Source: Streptomonospora nanhaiensis (GTDB taxonomy: Bacteria > Actinomycetota > Actinomycetes > Streptosporangiales > Streptosporangiaceae). Taken from it: DNA of 64,000 nt. Below the pieces are notes generated by a model. That model was not told the DNA's origin and made no database searches. It saw nothing but the letters and a program-made list of their open reading frames with translations. Each line of letters begins with the position of its first letter. The first letter of the stretch is position 1. The translations under genes and the position numbers were made by a program. The stretch covers positions 1,116,001 through 1,180,000 of the forward strand of contig NZ_CP113264.1 in NCBI RefSeq assembly GCF_026642255.1. The letters run 5' to 3'. Positions 8,044 to 18,100 of the stretch are shown here, in pieces.

Positions 8044-8205
8044 ATGATGTTGATGGAACTCCTGCGCCTTGCCGAACAGAGCGACGTCGAGACCCGTGAG
8101 ATGCAGAGCAGAAGGCTCACGGCCCGCGTGATGCGCGCCCGCCAGCGGGAGGAGCGCCGTGCCGAACAGGCACTCATGGATCTCGCGTGGTCACGCCTGT
8201 GTTGA
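8044..8205 (+). CDS. Small charged protein (53 aa) downstream of whiB7
   Basis: 53 codons, starting MMLMELLRLAEQ and ending AWSRLC. ATG 8044 has GAAGGA at 9-nt spacing. The body is an Arg/Glu-rich amphipathic helix (RVMRARQREERRAEQALMDL) likely to be helical or coiled-coil. It lies 54 nt after whiB7 and before the terminator at 8273, so it is probably in the same transcript. No family recognised. Small size makes the call less certain, but start context, position and codon third-base G+C support it. Confidence 0.55.
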   Translation: MMLMELLRLAEQSDVETREMQSRRLTARVMRARQREERRAEQALMDLAWSRLC

Positions 8206-8272
8206 CCAGCGGCGGTACGGCGGGATGACGGGGCGCTGAGCGTCCCGTGGTGATCACGGAGCCGGTCGGAGG

Positions 8273-8306
8273 CCGGGCGGGACCCCCGAGAGGGGCGACC
8301 GCCCGG
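8273..8306 (+). terminator. Terminator of the whiB7 transcript
   Basis: Outer 8-bp stem CCGGGCGG/CCGCCCGG (8273-8280 / 8299-8306) enclosing CCCC-gaga-GGGG, then TCTCATTTGTGTCT. Apart from this hairpin and a probable promoter near 8508, I see no convincing gene in 8206-8520. Confidence 0.65.
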
Positions 8307-8520
8307 TCTCATTTGTGTCTCGATCGGGAAAAGGGAGGGCTTCGCGGGTCCCGACGATGTGCTCTCGGACGAAGCCCGGACCGTGCTGGTCAGGGCAGAA
8401 CGCGCGACGGGACCGTGATTTCCGGTGGGATCCCGCCTTCCGGGGATCGAGGGAAATCAATGACATAACAGGACAAGTCATATCTGTGCGGAAGCTCTCC
8501 TCTCGGCTACCGTAAAGTTC

Positions 8521-9102
8521 GTGCCCTCGAACACCAAAGTCGAGGTACGACGCAGTCCTCGTCGCCGACGCACGGTGTCGGCCTACAGGGACGGGGACAC
8601 CACGGTCGTCCTCGTGCCCGCGACGTTCTCCCGCGCAGAGGAAAAGCGCTGGGTGGGTCGCATGCTGCAACGGCTGGAGGCCCGGGAGGGGCGCCGGCAC
8701 CCCGGCGACACCGAACTCCGCGACCGGGCGCTGGAACTGGCCCGCCGCTACCTCGGCGGCGCCGAACTCCCCGACAGCGTCCGCTGGGTCGACAACCAGA
8801 ACGCGCGCTGGGGCTCGTGCACCCCCGACACCCGTACGATCCGCATCTCCCGCCGCCTCGCCGGGATGCCGTCCTGGGTGGTCGACTACGTCCTCGTCCA
8901 CGAGCTGGCGCACCTGTCCATCCCCCACCACGGACGGGACTTCTGGGCCCTGGTACGCCGCTATCCCCGGGCCGAACGCGCGCGCGGGTACCTGGAGGGG
9001 TTCAGCGCCGCCTCGCGGACCGAGGCCTGCGACCACGACGAGGACGGGGAAGAGGACGAGGTGGAGGAACTGGGCATCGCCGAGGTCGCCCTGGAGGAGT
9101 AG
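8521..9102 (+). CDS. YgjP/SprT-like zinc metallopeptidase (DUF45)
   Basis: 193 aa. Contains the gluzincin signature VLVHELAHLSIPHHGRDFW (HExxH with a downstream His) preceded by NQNARWGSCTPDTRTIRIS, the DUF45/YgjP-type motif. Family members are cytoplasmic, poorly characterised proteases. The C-terminal ~30 residues are very acidic. GTG 8521 begins 7 nt after TACCGT (8508-8513), a spacing typical of leaderless transcription, with no Shine-Dalgarno. A palindromic terminator follows. Confidence 0.85.
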   Translation: MPSNTKVEVRRSPRRRRTVSAYRDGDTTVVLVPATFSRAEEKRWVGRMLQRLEAREGRRHPGDTELRDRALELARRYLGGAELPDSVRWVDNQNARWGSCTPDTRTIRISRRLAGMPSWVVDYVLVHELAHLSIPHHGRDFWALVRRYPRAERARGYLEGFSAASRTEACDHDEDGEEDEVEELGIAEVALEE

Positions 9103-9105
9103 CCC

Positions 9106-9127
9106 CCGCGGCCCGGCCGGGCCGCGG
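9106..9127 (+). terminator. Palindromic terminator after the DUF45 peptidase
   Basis: Perfect 11-bp palindrome CCGCGGCCCGG/CCGGGCCGCGG starting 4 nt after the stop. The rest of 9128-9308 shows no supported gene. Confidence 0.55.
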
Positions 9128-9308
9128 CACGGCTCCGGAGCGCCCGGAACCCGCATCATGCCCGTCGTCCGGTCGACGCCCTCGTCGCGCGGCCCCCGCC
9201 GCCCGGATCCCGCGGAACGCGTCCGAGGGGGACGGTGCCGCGCGTCGGCGGGGCCCTCCGAGCCGGGATGCGCGGACCCGTCAGGCGCGGCGCCGGATGC
9301 CCGCGGGC

Positions 9309-9881
9309 TCAGGCGTCCGCGGCCCTCGCGGCGCCGCGGTAAGCGGCCACCGCCCCGGCGGCGGCGCGCACCAGGTCGCGCACGGAGTCGTCGGTGGGCT
9401 CCGGCAGGCCGCCGACAGGGAACCATCCCAGGTCGGCCGACTCGTCGGGGTCGCACACCAGCACGGAATCGGCCGGGGCGACCGCCGCGTACTGCACGTC
9501 CAGGTGGAAGCTGCCCCCGCCGCAGGGCACCCGGTGCCGGTCCAGCCGGACCGGGGAGGGGAGGAGCGTCACGTCCCGCAGGCCCGACTCCTCGACGGCC
9601 TCCCGGAGGGCGGCCGCCCCCAGCGTCGTGTCGTCCGGCTCGCAGTGGCCCCCGGTCTGCAACCACATCCGGTGGATCCGGTGCAGGGTGAGGACCACCC
9701 GCGAGCCGTCGGCGGAGATGATGGCGGCGCTCGCCGTCACGTGGCCGGGCAGACAGGTGCGCCACATGCCGTCCGGGTGCCCGTCCAGGTGCTCCACGTA
9801 GGAGCGGCGCAGCTCCTCCTGCCGGGCGTCGGGCGCGGTCCACGCGCCCAGCACCGCCCTGGCGTCGTCGTGCAGTGACAC
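9309..9881 (-). CDS. Nudix hydrolase
   Basis: 190 aa. Central Nudix box GGHCEPDDTTLGAAALREA continuing VEESG (GX5EX7REUXEEXGU pattern), following HRMWLQTGGHCE, as in house-cleaning Nudix hydrolases that act on nucleoside-diphosphate derivatives. N-terminal ~45 residues are helical. GTG 9881 abuts the TAG of the DUF2342 gene with no gap (TAG|GTG in transcript order), so translation should be coupled. Substrate not predictable. Confidence 0.85.
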   Translation of the reverse strand: MSLHDDARAVLGAWTAPDARQEELRRSYVEHLDGHPDGMWRTCLPGHVTASAAIISADGSRVVLTLHRIHRMWLQTGGHCEPDDTTLGAAALREAVEESGLRDVTLLPSPVRLDRHRVPCGGGSFHLDVQYAAVAPADSVLVCDPDESADLGWFPVGGLPEPTDDSVRDLVRAAAGAVAAYRGAARAADA

Positions 9882-11330
9882 CTACGAGTCCTTCCCGCGG
9901 GTGTCGTCCCCGTCGTCCTCGGAGCCGTCCGCCTCCGGGGCGCCCCCGCGGTCGGGCCCCGCCCCCGGCGCGTCGCCCGTCAGCGAGGAGATGTCGAAGT
10001 CGGCGCCGCCGAAGTCCCCGCCGCCGCTGACGAACGCGTCCGGGTCGTCCAGGTCCTCGCCGGTCGGCATCAGGTCGGGGTGCTGCCACACGGCGTCCCG
10101 CCCCTCGATACCGCGCGCCTCCTCCAGTGCGGACCACAGGGCCGACGCCTCGCGCAGGCGGCGCGGGCGCAGTTCGAGGCCGACCAGCGCCGCGAAGGTG
10201 TGCTCCGCGGGACCGCCGGTCGCCCGGCGGCGGCGGGTGGCCTCGGAGAGCGCGTCCGACTGGGGCAGGCGCCCGGACACCGCCGACGACACCACGGTCG
10301 CCACCCAGCCCTCGATGAGGGCCAGGGTGGTCTCCAGGCGGCCCAGGGCCGCCTTCTGCTGAGGGGTGTCCTCGGGCTGGAGCAGGCTCTCGCCGCCCGC
10401 ACCGCCCAGGACCTCCTGGAGCGCCTCGGGGTTGGTGAGATCGATCTCACCGAGCCGGTCCTCCAGGCCGCTGACGTCGAAGGACATCCCGTCCGCGTAC
10501 TCGCTGACGAGCCGGTACACGTGCGAGCGCAGCCACGGCACGTGGGCGTAGAGGCGGTGCACCGCGGCCTCGCGCGCGGCCAGGTACAGGCGCACCTCGT
10601 CGGCGGGGACCTGCAGGCCCTCGCTGAAGCGCTCGACCCCGCCCGGCAGGAGAGCGGCGTTGCCCTCCCCGGCCAGCGGCAGCCCGATGTCGGCGGTGCC
10701 GACGACCTCGCGGGACAGCTCGCCGACCGCCTGGCCGGCCTGGCGGCCGACCATCATGCTGCCCATCTGCTGGATCATGCCCAGCAGCGGGCCGGCCACG
10801 GACTGCATCTCCTCGGGCAGGTTCTGCCCCATGGAGCGCACGGTCCTGCTCGTCAGCGGGTCGCACAGCTGGACCCACGACTCCATCGTCTTCTCGACCC
10901 ACTCCGACCTGCTCCAGGCCTGGGCGGTCTGGACACCGGAAGGAAGGTCGGTAGCCTGGTCGAGCCACAGGTCAGCGAGGCGCAGGGCCTCCTCGACCTT
11001 GGCGTAGTCGGACACCGGCACGCTCGGGTCGCCCTCCTGGGCGACCGTCTGCCGTGCCACGTCCTTGGCCATCTCCCAGTTGACCCCGGACGACGGCGTG
11101 CTGCCGCCGCCCCCGGGGCCGGGGCTGGGCTGTGCCGACATCATGTCGGCGAACTGGCGCAGCATGTTGGCCATCTGCTGCGGGTCGCCGAACGGAAATC
11201 CGTCCGGCGTTCCGGAGTCCCCTCCGCCCGGGCGGCCGCTGCCGGCACCCGAGCCGGAGTCGCCAGATCGGCGTCCGGACTCGTCATCGGGATCGTTCGG
11301 CATGCTGAAACCGAAAGGCAGGTCGCTCAC
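9882..11330 (-). CDS. DUF2342 family zinc-dependent metalloprotease-like protein
   Basis: 482 aa. Recognisable DUF2342/TIGR03624 protein (often annotated zinc-dependent metalloprotease or F420 biosynthesis-associated). Landmarks: KDVARQTVAQEGDPSV, LADLWLDQATDLPSG, a Met/Gln-rich helix GMIQQMGSMMVGRQAG, and REAAVHRLYAHVPWLRSHVY with the candidate His ligands. N-terminal ~110 residues are disordered, Gly/Ser/Pro-rich; the C-terminal ~50 are acidic. GTG 11330 has GAGG upstream. Function unproven; the association with F420 genes elsewhere is noteworthy because fbiA/B/C are in this window. Confidence 0.82.
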   Translation of the reverse strand: MSDLPFGFSMPNDPDDESGRRSGDSGSGAGSGRPGGGDSGTPDGFPFGDPQQMANMLRQFADMMSAQPSPGPGGGGSTPSSGVNWEMAKDVARQTVAQEGDPSVPVSDYAKVEEALRLADLWLDQATDLPSGVQTAQAWSRSEWVEKTMESWVQLCDPLTSRTVRSMGQNLPEEMQSVAGPLLGMIQQMGSMMVGRQAGQAVGELSREVVGTADIGLPLAGEGNAALLPGGVERFSEGLQVPADEVRLYLAAREAAVHRLYAHVPWLRSHVYRLVSEYADGMSFDVSGLEDRLGEIDLTNPEALQEVLGGAGGESLLQPEDTPQQKAALGRLETTLALIEGWVATVVSSAVSGRLPQSDALSEATRRRRATGGPAEHTFAALVGLELRPRRLREASALWSALEEARGIEGRDAVWQHPDLMPTGEDLDDPDAFVSGGGDFGGADFDISSLTGDAPGAGPDRGGAPEADGSEDDGDDTRGKDS

Positions 11331-11392
11331 ATCAGACCTCAGGCAGGATTAGGTTTGGTCTCCACTGTCACGTTAGCTGGGAGTCGCCCGGA

Positions 11393-12520
11393 GTGAATAC
11401 CGAAAGCAGCCAGGTTCGCCCAGAGCACAGCCGTTCCGGAGGAGCGGGCACGGTGGTCGCTGTCACCGGTGCCGCGTCCGGAGTGGGCCGGCTCCTCGTG
11501 CAACGCCTGGCCACGCCGGAAGGTTCCACGGCCCCCCGGGAGATCGTCGCGATCGACGATCAGTTCGCCGACCTGCGCGGTGTGACATGGCGTATCGCCG
11601 ACGTGTGCGACCCGGGACTGGTGTCCCGCCTCGACGGGGTCGACGTGCTCGTGCACACCGCGGACGACCGCTCCCTGGAGACCAGGCCGGCCCAGCGCCG
11701 GGCGCACAACATCCGCGCGGCCCAGACGGTCCTCACCGCCGCGGCCGCCTCGGGGGTCCCCCGTGTCATCCTCGTCACCAGCACCATGGTCTACGGCGCC
11801 GCCGCCGACAACCCCGTGCCGCTCCCGGAGAACGCCACCCGCGTCTCCGACAACAGCGACGGGCTGATGGGCGACTTCGCGGAGATCGAGGCCCTGGCCG
11901 AGCGCGCGCGCCGGGCCCACCCCAGCCTCGCGGTCACCGTGGTGAGGCCCGCCCCGCTCGTCGGCCCCGAGCTCGACACCCTGCTCAGCCGCCACTTCTC
12001 CGCCCCCCGCCTGCTCACCGTCAAGGGGCACAGGCAGCACTGGCAGTTCTGCCACGAGGACGACCTCGCCGACGCCCTGGCCTTCTGCGCCCTGCACGGC
12101 GTGGAGGGCTCCGACGGCGTCGTCGCCGTGGCGAGCGAGGGCTCCCTCACCCAGGAGGACGTGGAGGCCGTCGCCGGGATGAAGCACTTCGAGGTGCCCG
12201 CCAACCTGGCCTTCGGAGCGATACGGCGCCTCCACCAGGCCAGGATCACCCCCGCCGCGGAGGGGGAGCTCAAGTTCCTCGTCTACCCGTGCGTGGTGGA
12301 CTGCGCCGCGCTGCGCGACGCGGGCTGGAAGCCCGGCCACGACAACGAGGCGGCCCTGAGGGCCCTCCTGGAGTCCAGGAGCGGCAAGCACGCCCTCGTG
12401 GGGCGCAGCCTGGGCCGCAAGGAGGTCACCATCACCGCGGCCGGGGCGGCCGGCGCCGCGGCCGCGGCCATAGGCACCGCCGCCGCCATCCGCCACCTGC
12501 GCAAACGCAAGGGCGGGTGA
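11393..12520 (+). CDS. NAD-dependent epimerase/dehydratase (extended SDR) with C-terminal membrane anchor
   Basis: 375 aa. N-terminal Rossmann fold with VAVTGAASGVGRLL (nucleotide-binding glycine motif) and the DVLVHTADDRS / ILVTSTMVYGAA strands of extended SDRs. The catalytic YxxxK pair is not recognisable: VYGAA has no Lys four residues on, and the helix where it is usually found reads GDFAEIEALAERA, so it may bind rather than turn over substrate. The final ~40 residues form an Ala-rich hydrophobic helix followed by RHLRKRKGG, a likely C-terminal anchor. GTG 11393 has GGAG closely upstream. Neighbours match a conserved actinobacterial set (DUF2342, SDR, moaE, YlbL-like). Confidence 0.8.
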   Translation: MNTESSQVRPEHSRSGGAGTVVAVTGAASGVGRLLVQRLATPEGSTAPREIVAIDDQFADLRGVTWRIADVCDPGLVSRLDGVDVLVHTADDRSLETRPAQRRAHNIRAAQTVLTAAAASGVPRVILVTSTMVYGAAADNPVPLPENATRVSDNSDGLMGDFAEIEALAERARRAHPSLAVTVVRPAPLVGPELDTLLSRHFSAPRLLTVKGHRQHWQFCHEDDLADALAFCALHGVEGSDGVVAVASEGSLTQEDVEAVAGMKHFEVPANLAFGAIRRLHQARITPAAEGELKFLVYPCVVDCAALRDAGWKPGHDNEAALRALLESRSGKHALVGRSLGRKEVTITAAGAAGAAAAAIGTAAAIRHLRKRKGG

Positions 12521-12609
12521 GGCGGGCGGTGCACGTACGGGCGCACACGTGCCCGGAACGCGCACTCCCGCCGCGACATGGGGGAACGCCCGATTGGTAC
12601 GGTCGGACC

Positions 12610-13053
12610 GTGGAAGAGATCACTCTGGCGTCTGTACGCGACACCCCCCTGTCGGTGGACGAGGTGCTCGCCGCGGTGTCCGACCCGCGCGCGGGCGGCA
12701 CCGCCGTGTTCATCGGGACCGTCCGCGACCACGACCACGGCCGTGACGTCGCGGCGCTGTCCTACACCGCGCACCCCACGGTGGAGGCCAAGCTGCGCTC
12801 CGTCATGGAGAAGGTCCTGGCGGACACGTCCGCGCCCGGCCGTCCGGTCGTGCGGATGGCCGCGACGCACCGCGTGGGCGACCTGGAGATCGGCGACCTC
12901 GCCGTGGTCGTGGCCGCCGCCGCCGAGCACCGGCAGGAGGCCTTCGCCGCCTGCCGCAGGCTCATCGACGACCTCAAGGCCCAGGTGCCCATCTGGAAGC
13001 AGCAGGCCTTCAGCGACGGCGACGGCGAGTGGGTGGGCGAGCCCCGGCCGTAG
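12610..13053 (+). CDS. moaE: Molybdopterin synthase catalytic subunit MoaE
   Basis: 147 aa, normal MoaE length. With MoaD-thiocarboxylate it inserts sulfur into precursor Z to make molybdopterin. Visible: GTAVFIGTVRDHDHG, LSYTAHPTVEAKL, a conserved HRVGDLEIGDLAVVVA strand pair, and the catalytic-Lys motif VPIWKQQ. No moaD or other moa gene is adjacent; the partner must be elsewhere. GTG 12610 starts 6 nt after TACGGT (12598-12603) and has no ribosome site, consistent with a leaderless mRNA. Confidence 0.94.
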   Translation: MEEITLASVRDTPLSVDEVLAAVSDPRAGGTAVFIGTVRDHDHGRDVAALSYTAHPTVEAKLRSVMEKVLADTSAPGRPVVRMAATHRVGDLEIGDLAVVVAAAAEHRQEAFAACRRLIDDLKAQVPIWKQQAFSDGDGEWVGEPRP

Positions 13054-13214
13054 GCGGTGCTCCGCGGGCAGCCCCGGGTCCGCGGCGGTCGGCGCGGGCG
13101 CCGGGCCCGCCGGAGGCGTCCACGGAAGACGCCCCGGCGGCGCCCGGGTCCGGCCCGGACGGACCGGGGCGGGGACGAGCGCACCAGGCCCTCCGGCGGC
13201 AATAAGCTGTGCGC

Positions 13215-14291
13215 ATGGTTCGTCGTGTCATGACCCTTGTTGTCGCTCTCGCCCTTCTCGTCGGGCTCGGAGCAGGCAGCCTCCTCCTCCCGCTGCCCTA
13301 CCTGGTGGCGGCCCCGGGCCTCACCGTGAACACGGTCGGGGAGACCGAGGAGGGGCCCGTGATCGAGATCGGCGGGGCCGAGAGCTACGAGCACGAGGGC
13401 TCCCTGTCGATGGTGACCGTCCAGTACGCGGGCGGGCCCCAGCACCGGCTCAACTTCTTCGGCGTCGTGACCGCGTGGCTCTCGCCCACCGAGGCCGTCC
13501 TCCCCGAGGAGCTGCTGTTCCCGGCGGGGCGCACGCCCGAGGAGGTCAGCGAGCGCCAGACCGTGCAGATGAACGACTCCCAGACCAGCGCCACGGCCGC
13601 CGCCCTCAACGAGCTCGGCATGGAGTACGAGGCGGTCCCCGTGGTCAACGGGACCGTCGAGGGCATGCCCGCGCACGGAGAGGTCGAGGAGGGCGACGTC
13701 GTCCTCGCCGTGGACGGCACGGCCGTCCCCACCGTGAGCGGCGACGGCTCCGAGGAGGCCGTCGGCAGTTCGGCGGTCGTGGACCGGGTCGGTGACCGGG
13801 AGCCCGGAGAACCGGTCGGGCTCACCCTGGAGCGCGACGGGGAGACGGTCGACGTGGAGATCCCCACCGAGGAGGGCGAGGAGGGCGGCGCCGCGGTCGG
13901 CGTGCTCATCTCCGACCAGATGGACTTCCCCGTGGACGTGGACATCACGATCGGCGACATCGGCGGCCCCAGCGCGGGCATGATGTTCGCCCTGGGGATC
14001 ATGGACCGGCTCAGCGAGGAGGGCCTCACCGGAGGCGTCGACGTCGCCGGGTCCGGAACCATCACCTCCGACGGCCGGGTCGGCGGCATCAGCGGCATCC
14101 CGCAGAAGATGGTCAGCGCCCAGCGCGCCGGCGCCGAGTACTTCTTCGTGGCCGCGGACAGCTGCTCCCAGGTCGCGCAGTCGGCCGCCTACGGCGAGCT
14201 GGACGTCGTGCGCGTCGAGACCCTCACGGACGCGGTCGACGCCCTGGAGACCATCCGCGGCGGCGGCGACGACCTCCCCCGCTGCGAGTAG
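13215..14291 (+). CDS. PDZ / Lon-type (S16) serine protease, YlbL-like
   Basis: 358 aa. One N-terminal transmembrane helix (about residues 3-25), an extracytoplasmic PDZ domain (GTVEGMPAHGEVEEGDVVLA), then a Lon S16 protease domain. The catalytic dyad is visible: Ser253 in GGPSAGMMFAL and Lys298 in IPQKMVSAQRAG. This arrangement matches B. subtilis YlbL and actinobacterial homologues: membrane-anchored proteases acting outside the membrane. ATG 13215 lies 6 nt after TAAGCT (13203-13208), so leaderless; a GTG at 13209 is an alternative. A very strong bidirectional terminator follows. Confidence 0.92.
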   Translation: MVRRVMTLVVALALLVGLGAGSLLLPLPYLVAAPGLTVNTVGETEEGPVIEIGGAESYEHEGSLSMVTVQYAGGPQHRLNFFGVVTAWLSPTEAVLPEELLFPAGRTPEEVSERQTVQMNDSQTSATAAALNELGMEYEAVPVVNGTVEGMPAHGEVEEGDVVLAVDGTAVPTVSGDGSEEAVGSSAVVDRVGDREPGEPVGLTLERDGETVDVEIPTEEGEEGGAAVGVLISDQMDFPVDVDITIGDIGGPSAGMMFALGIMDRLSEEGLTGGVDVAGSGTITSDGRVGGISGIPQKMVSAQRAGAEYFFVAADSCSQVAQSAAYGELDVVRVETLTDAVDALETIRGGGDDLPRCE

Positions 14292-14362
14292 GGGCCGCGG
14301 GCCGGGCGCGGCCGGAGCCGCCCCGCACCCCGGCCCTCCACGGCCGGGCGACGGACGAGAAG

Positions 14363-14403
14363 GCACGGGAGGCCCCCGCCGTCACGGCGGGGGCCTCCCG
14401 TGC
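14363..14403. terminator. Bidirectional terminator between YlbL-like and PPA1309 genes
   Basis: Perfect 18-bp stem (14363-14380 / 14386-14403), 5-nt loop GTCAC, lying between convergent genes. Confidence 0.8.
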
Positions 14404-14424
14404 ACTCTCGCGGACCGGCCGGGG

Positions 14425-14946
14425 TCATTCCCCGCCCGGCTCCTCCTCCAGGTCCAGGGTCAGCGCCAGGGCGGAGGTCAGAGCCGGGATCAGGTCTGCG
14501 CCGTTGAGCACCTCGGACTCGCTGTCGTGGCTGCGCATGCGCATCGCGCAGTGCCGCGAACCGTCCCGCATCACACCCGCGACCATGCGGATCTCCTCGG
14601 TCTCCCGGCCGGACGCGCTCGGGTCCTCGCCGGCGGCCAGGGTCTCGTCCGAACCCTTCACCACCAGGCGCTCCATGACCAGGGCGCACCCCGCCACGCC
14701 CTCGGGCCAGAGGATGCGCCCCAGCGCCTCCTCCAGGGGGAGGTCGTCGGGCAGCGGCTCCTGCTCGACCGGGGTCAACTCGTCGGGATCGGCAGGGGAG
14801 CCGATCCCCAGCAGATCGGCCAGCGCCGGCTCCGCCCGCAGCAGTTCGGCGGTCGGCACCAGGGCGTACAGCCCCAGCGGCCGGTCCCAGCCCTGCTCGG
14901 CGGTGTGGCGTTCGAGGTCCATGACGGCTTCGCGAATGTTCGACAC
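14425..14946 (-). CDS. PPA1309 family protein
   Basis: 173 aa. Matches the actinobacterium-specific PPA1309 family of unknown function: SNIREAVMDLERHTAEQGWDRPLGLYALV start, ILWPEGVAGCALVMER, RMVAGVMRDGSRHCAMRMRSHD and an acidic end. I chose GTG 14946 because family members begin with this helix; upstream codons (R/C-rich) look non-coding. CACTAT lies 6 nt before the GTG, a possible -10 for a leaderless message. Divergent from the UPF0182 gene, as in other actinomycetes. Confidence 0.85.
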   Translation of the reverse strand: MSNIREAVMDLERHTAEQGWDRPLGLYALVPTAELLRAEPALADLLGIGSPADPDELTPVEQEPLPDDLPLEEALGRILWPEGVAGCALVMERLVVKGSDETLAAGEDPSASGRETEEIRMVAGVMRDGSRHCAMRMRSHDSESEVLNGADLIPALTSALALTLDLEEEPGGE

Positions 14947-15164
14947 GTTTCCATAGTGACCGATGTGGGAACCCCGCGGCTCCCGTTCCCGGACAGTAGG
15001 GTCGCAACGGAGCCTCCCGGATGCGACTCCGATACAGCAACGATGCAGCCTTGTCACCCGCGTGAGGGTGATTTCGGGAACCCGGCACCCACCATTTAAG
15101 TTTTCAGTAACAAGGCGCCACACGCGCACCGAACGCACCTACCAAGCCAGAACGAGGGGGAGGC

Positions 15165-18100
15165 GTGAGCTTCCGATCGCCCGGCGCACCACCTGCGCGT
15201 ATGCCTCGCCGATCAAGGTTGCTCGCGCCAGTCGCGGCGACCGTGGTCGTCATCATCGCGGGGCTGATGCTCGCCGCGAACTTCTGGACCGACTACAAGT
15301 GGTTCAGCTCCGTCGGCTACACCTCGGTCTTCCTGACCGAGCTGTGGACCCGTGTGCTCCTGTTCGCCGTCGCCGGCCTGGTGATGGCCGTCATCGTCGG
15401 CGCCAGCGTCTACTTCGCGTACCGCTCCCGGCCGGGCATCCGGCCGATGAGCCTGGAGCAGCAGGGCCTGGACCGCTACCGGCAGTCCATCGACCCGCAC
15501 CGCAAGCTCTTCTTCTGGATCGCCGTCGGGGCCCTGGCGCTCCTGGCCGGGGTCGCCGCCAGCGGTGACTGGCGCGCGTACCTCCAGTTCACGAACAGCA
15601 CCGACTTCGGTGTGAACGACCCCGAGTTCGGGATGGACGTCGCGTTCTTCGCGTTCACCTACCCGTTCCTGCGCATCCTGCTCGGCTACCTGTACGCGGC
15701 CGTCATCCTGGCGTTCATCGCCGCGGTGATCGTGCACTACCTGTACGGCGGGGTCCGGCTCCAGAACGACACCGGCCAGCGCGCCACCCCGGCCGCCCGC
15801 GTACACCTCTCGGTGCTCCTGGGGCTCTTCGTGCTGCTGCGCGCGGGCTCCTACTGGCTGGACCGCTACGGGCTGGTCTTCTCCGAGCGCGGCTACACCT
15901 TCGGCGCGTCCTACACCGACGTCAACGCCGTCAAGACCGCCCTCATGATCCTCACCGTCATCTCGGTGATCTGCGCGGTGCTGTTCTTCGCGAACATCTA
16001 CTTCAAGAACACCATGGTCCCCATGGCCAGCCTCGGGCTCCTGGTGCTGTCCGCCGTCCTGGTCGGCGTCGCCTACCCCGAGATCGTCCAGCGCTTCCAG
16101 GTCAACCCCAACGAGCAGCGCCTGGAGAGCCCGTACATCGAGCGCAACATCGAGTACACGCGCGACGCGTACGACATCGCGGACGCCGAGGTCGAGGCCT
16201 ACGACGCCACCACCGAGCTCAGCGCACAGGACCTGGTCGAGGAGTCCCAGGGCACCAAGGTGCGCCTGGCCGACCCCTCGGTGGTCTCCCAGACCTTCCA
16301 GCAGATGCAGCAGGTCCGCGGCTTCTACCAGTTCCCGGACGTCCTGGAGGTCGACCGCTACCCGGACGCCGAGGGCAACCTGATCGACACGATCGTGGCC
16401 GTCCGCGAGCTGGACGGCCCGCCCGACGACCAGGACAACTGGCTGAACCGGCACCTCATCTACACCCACGGCTACGGCATGGTCGCCGCCACCGGCAGCG
16501 ACATCGACGCAGAGGGACGCCCGGTCTTCACCGAGTACAACATCCCGCCGCGGGGCGAGCTGAGCGAGGTCACCGGCGAGTACCAGCCGCGGATCTACTA
16601 CGGCCGCGAGGGCGCCGAGTACGTCATCGTCCAGGCCGAGGAGGAGTACGACTACCCCCTCGACTCGGAGGAGGACACCGCAGACGTCCCGACCCTGGAC
16701 GACGCTGTCGATCCCGAGGTCAGCCCCGCCCCCGACGAGGCCCGGGCGCCGGGCGACGCGGACGCCCAGGAGAGCCCGGAGCCCACGAACGAGGACCCGC
16801 CCGCCGAGGGCGGCGACGGGACCGAGGGCACCGAGGAGGAGGCCGACCCCAGCGGTTCGCAGGCCTACAACCGCTACGACGGCAGCGGCGGCGTCCAGCT
16901 GAGCAACTTCTTCGACCGGATCCTGTACGCGATCAAGTACCAGGAACCGAACATCCTGCTCAACAGCGCCATCACCGGCGACTCGCGCATCCTCTACGAG
17001 CGCGACCCGCTGGACCGCGTGGAGAAGGTCGCCCCCTACCTCACCGTGGACAGCCGCCCCTACCCGGCGGTCGTCGACGGCAAGGTGGTCTGGATCGTCG
17101 ACGCCTACACCACCTCCGACGGCTACCCGTACGCCAACCGGATCGACTTCACCCAGGCGGTGACCGACACGTTCACGGACGGGTCGGCGCAGCAGGTCGG
17201 CGCCCTGCCGGGCAACGAGGTCAACTACATCCGGAACTCGGTGAAGGCCACCGTCGACGCCTACGACGGGACCGTCACCCTGTACGCGTGGGACGAGGAG
17301 GACCCGGTCCTCCAGACCTGGATGGACTCCTTCCCGGGCACGGTGACGAGCCGGGACGAGATGAGCGATGAGCTCATCGACCACGTCCGCTACCCGGACG
17401 ACCTGTTCAAGGTGCAGCGCGAGATCATGCGCGAGTACCACGTCACGGACGCCGCGGCCTACTACGGCGGTCAGGACTTCTGGGCCGTGCCCAACGACCC
17501 GACCGGCGGTACCGAGGCCCCGGAGCCGCCCTACCGGCAGACGATCCAGTACCCGGGCGCCGAGGAGGCCAGCTTCTCGCTGACCAGCACGTTCGTGCCT
17601 CGCGGCCGTGAGAACCTGGCGGCCTTCATGGCGGTGGACAGCGATCCGCGCTCCGAGGACTACGGGCAGCTGAAGCTGCTGGAGCTGCCGCGGAGCACGG
17701 TGATCTTCGGTCCGGGACAGGTGCAGAACGCCTTCGACGCGGACGCCGACGTCCGGGAGGTCCTGCTGCCCCTGGAGCAGTCCAACGCCGAGGTGACGCG
17801 CGGCAACCTGCTCACCCTGCCGTTCGCGGGCGGCCTGCTCTACGTGGAGCCCCTCTACGTGCAGGCCGGCGGAGGCGGCAGCGCCTCCTTCCCGCTGCTC
17901 CAGCAGGTCATGGTCGGCTTCGGTGAGGAGGTCGCGATCGGCAGCAACCTGCCGGACGCGCTCAGCAACCTCTTCGAGGGCGCCGAGGGCACTCCCGAGG
18001 AGACGCCCGAGGAGGCCCCTGAGGAGAACGAGGCCGGCGGCGGTGGCGGCGGCGGTGGCGGTTCCGACCAGGAGCTCACCGACGCCCTCAACGAGGCCGT

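Noticed and set aside
8247..8468. 73-codon frame in the whiB7/DUF45 gap
   Set aside because: Crosses the terminator hairpin and has no good ribosome site.
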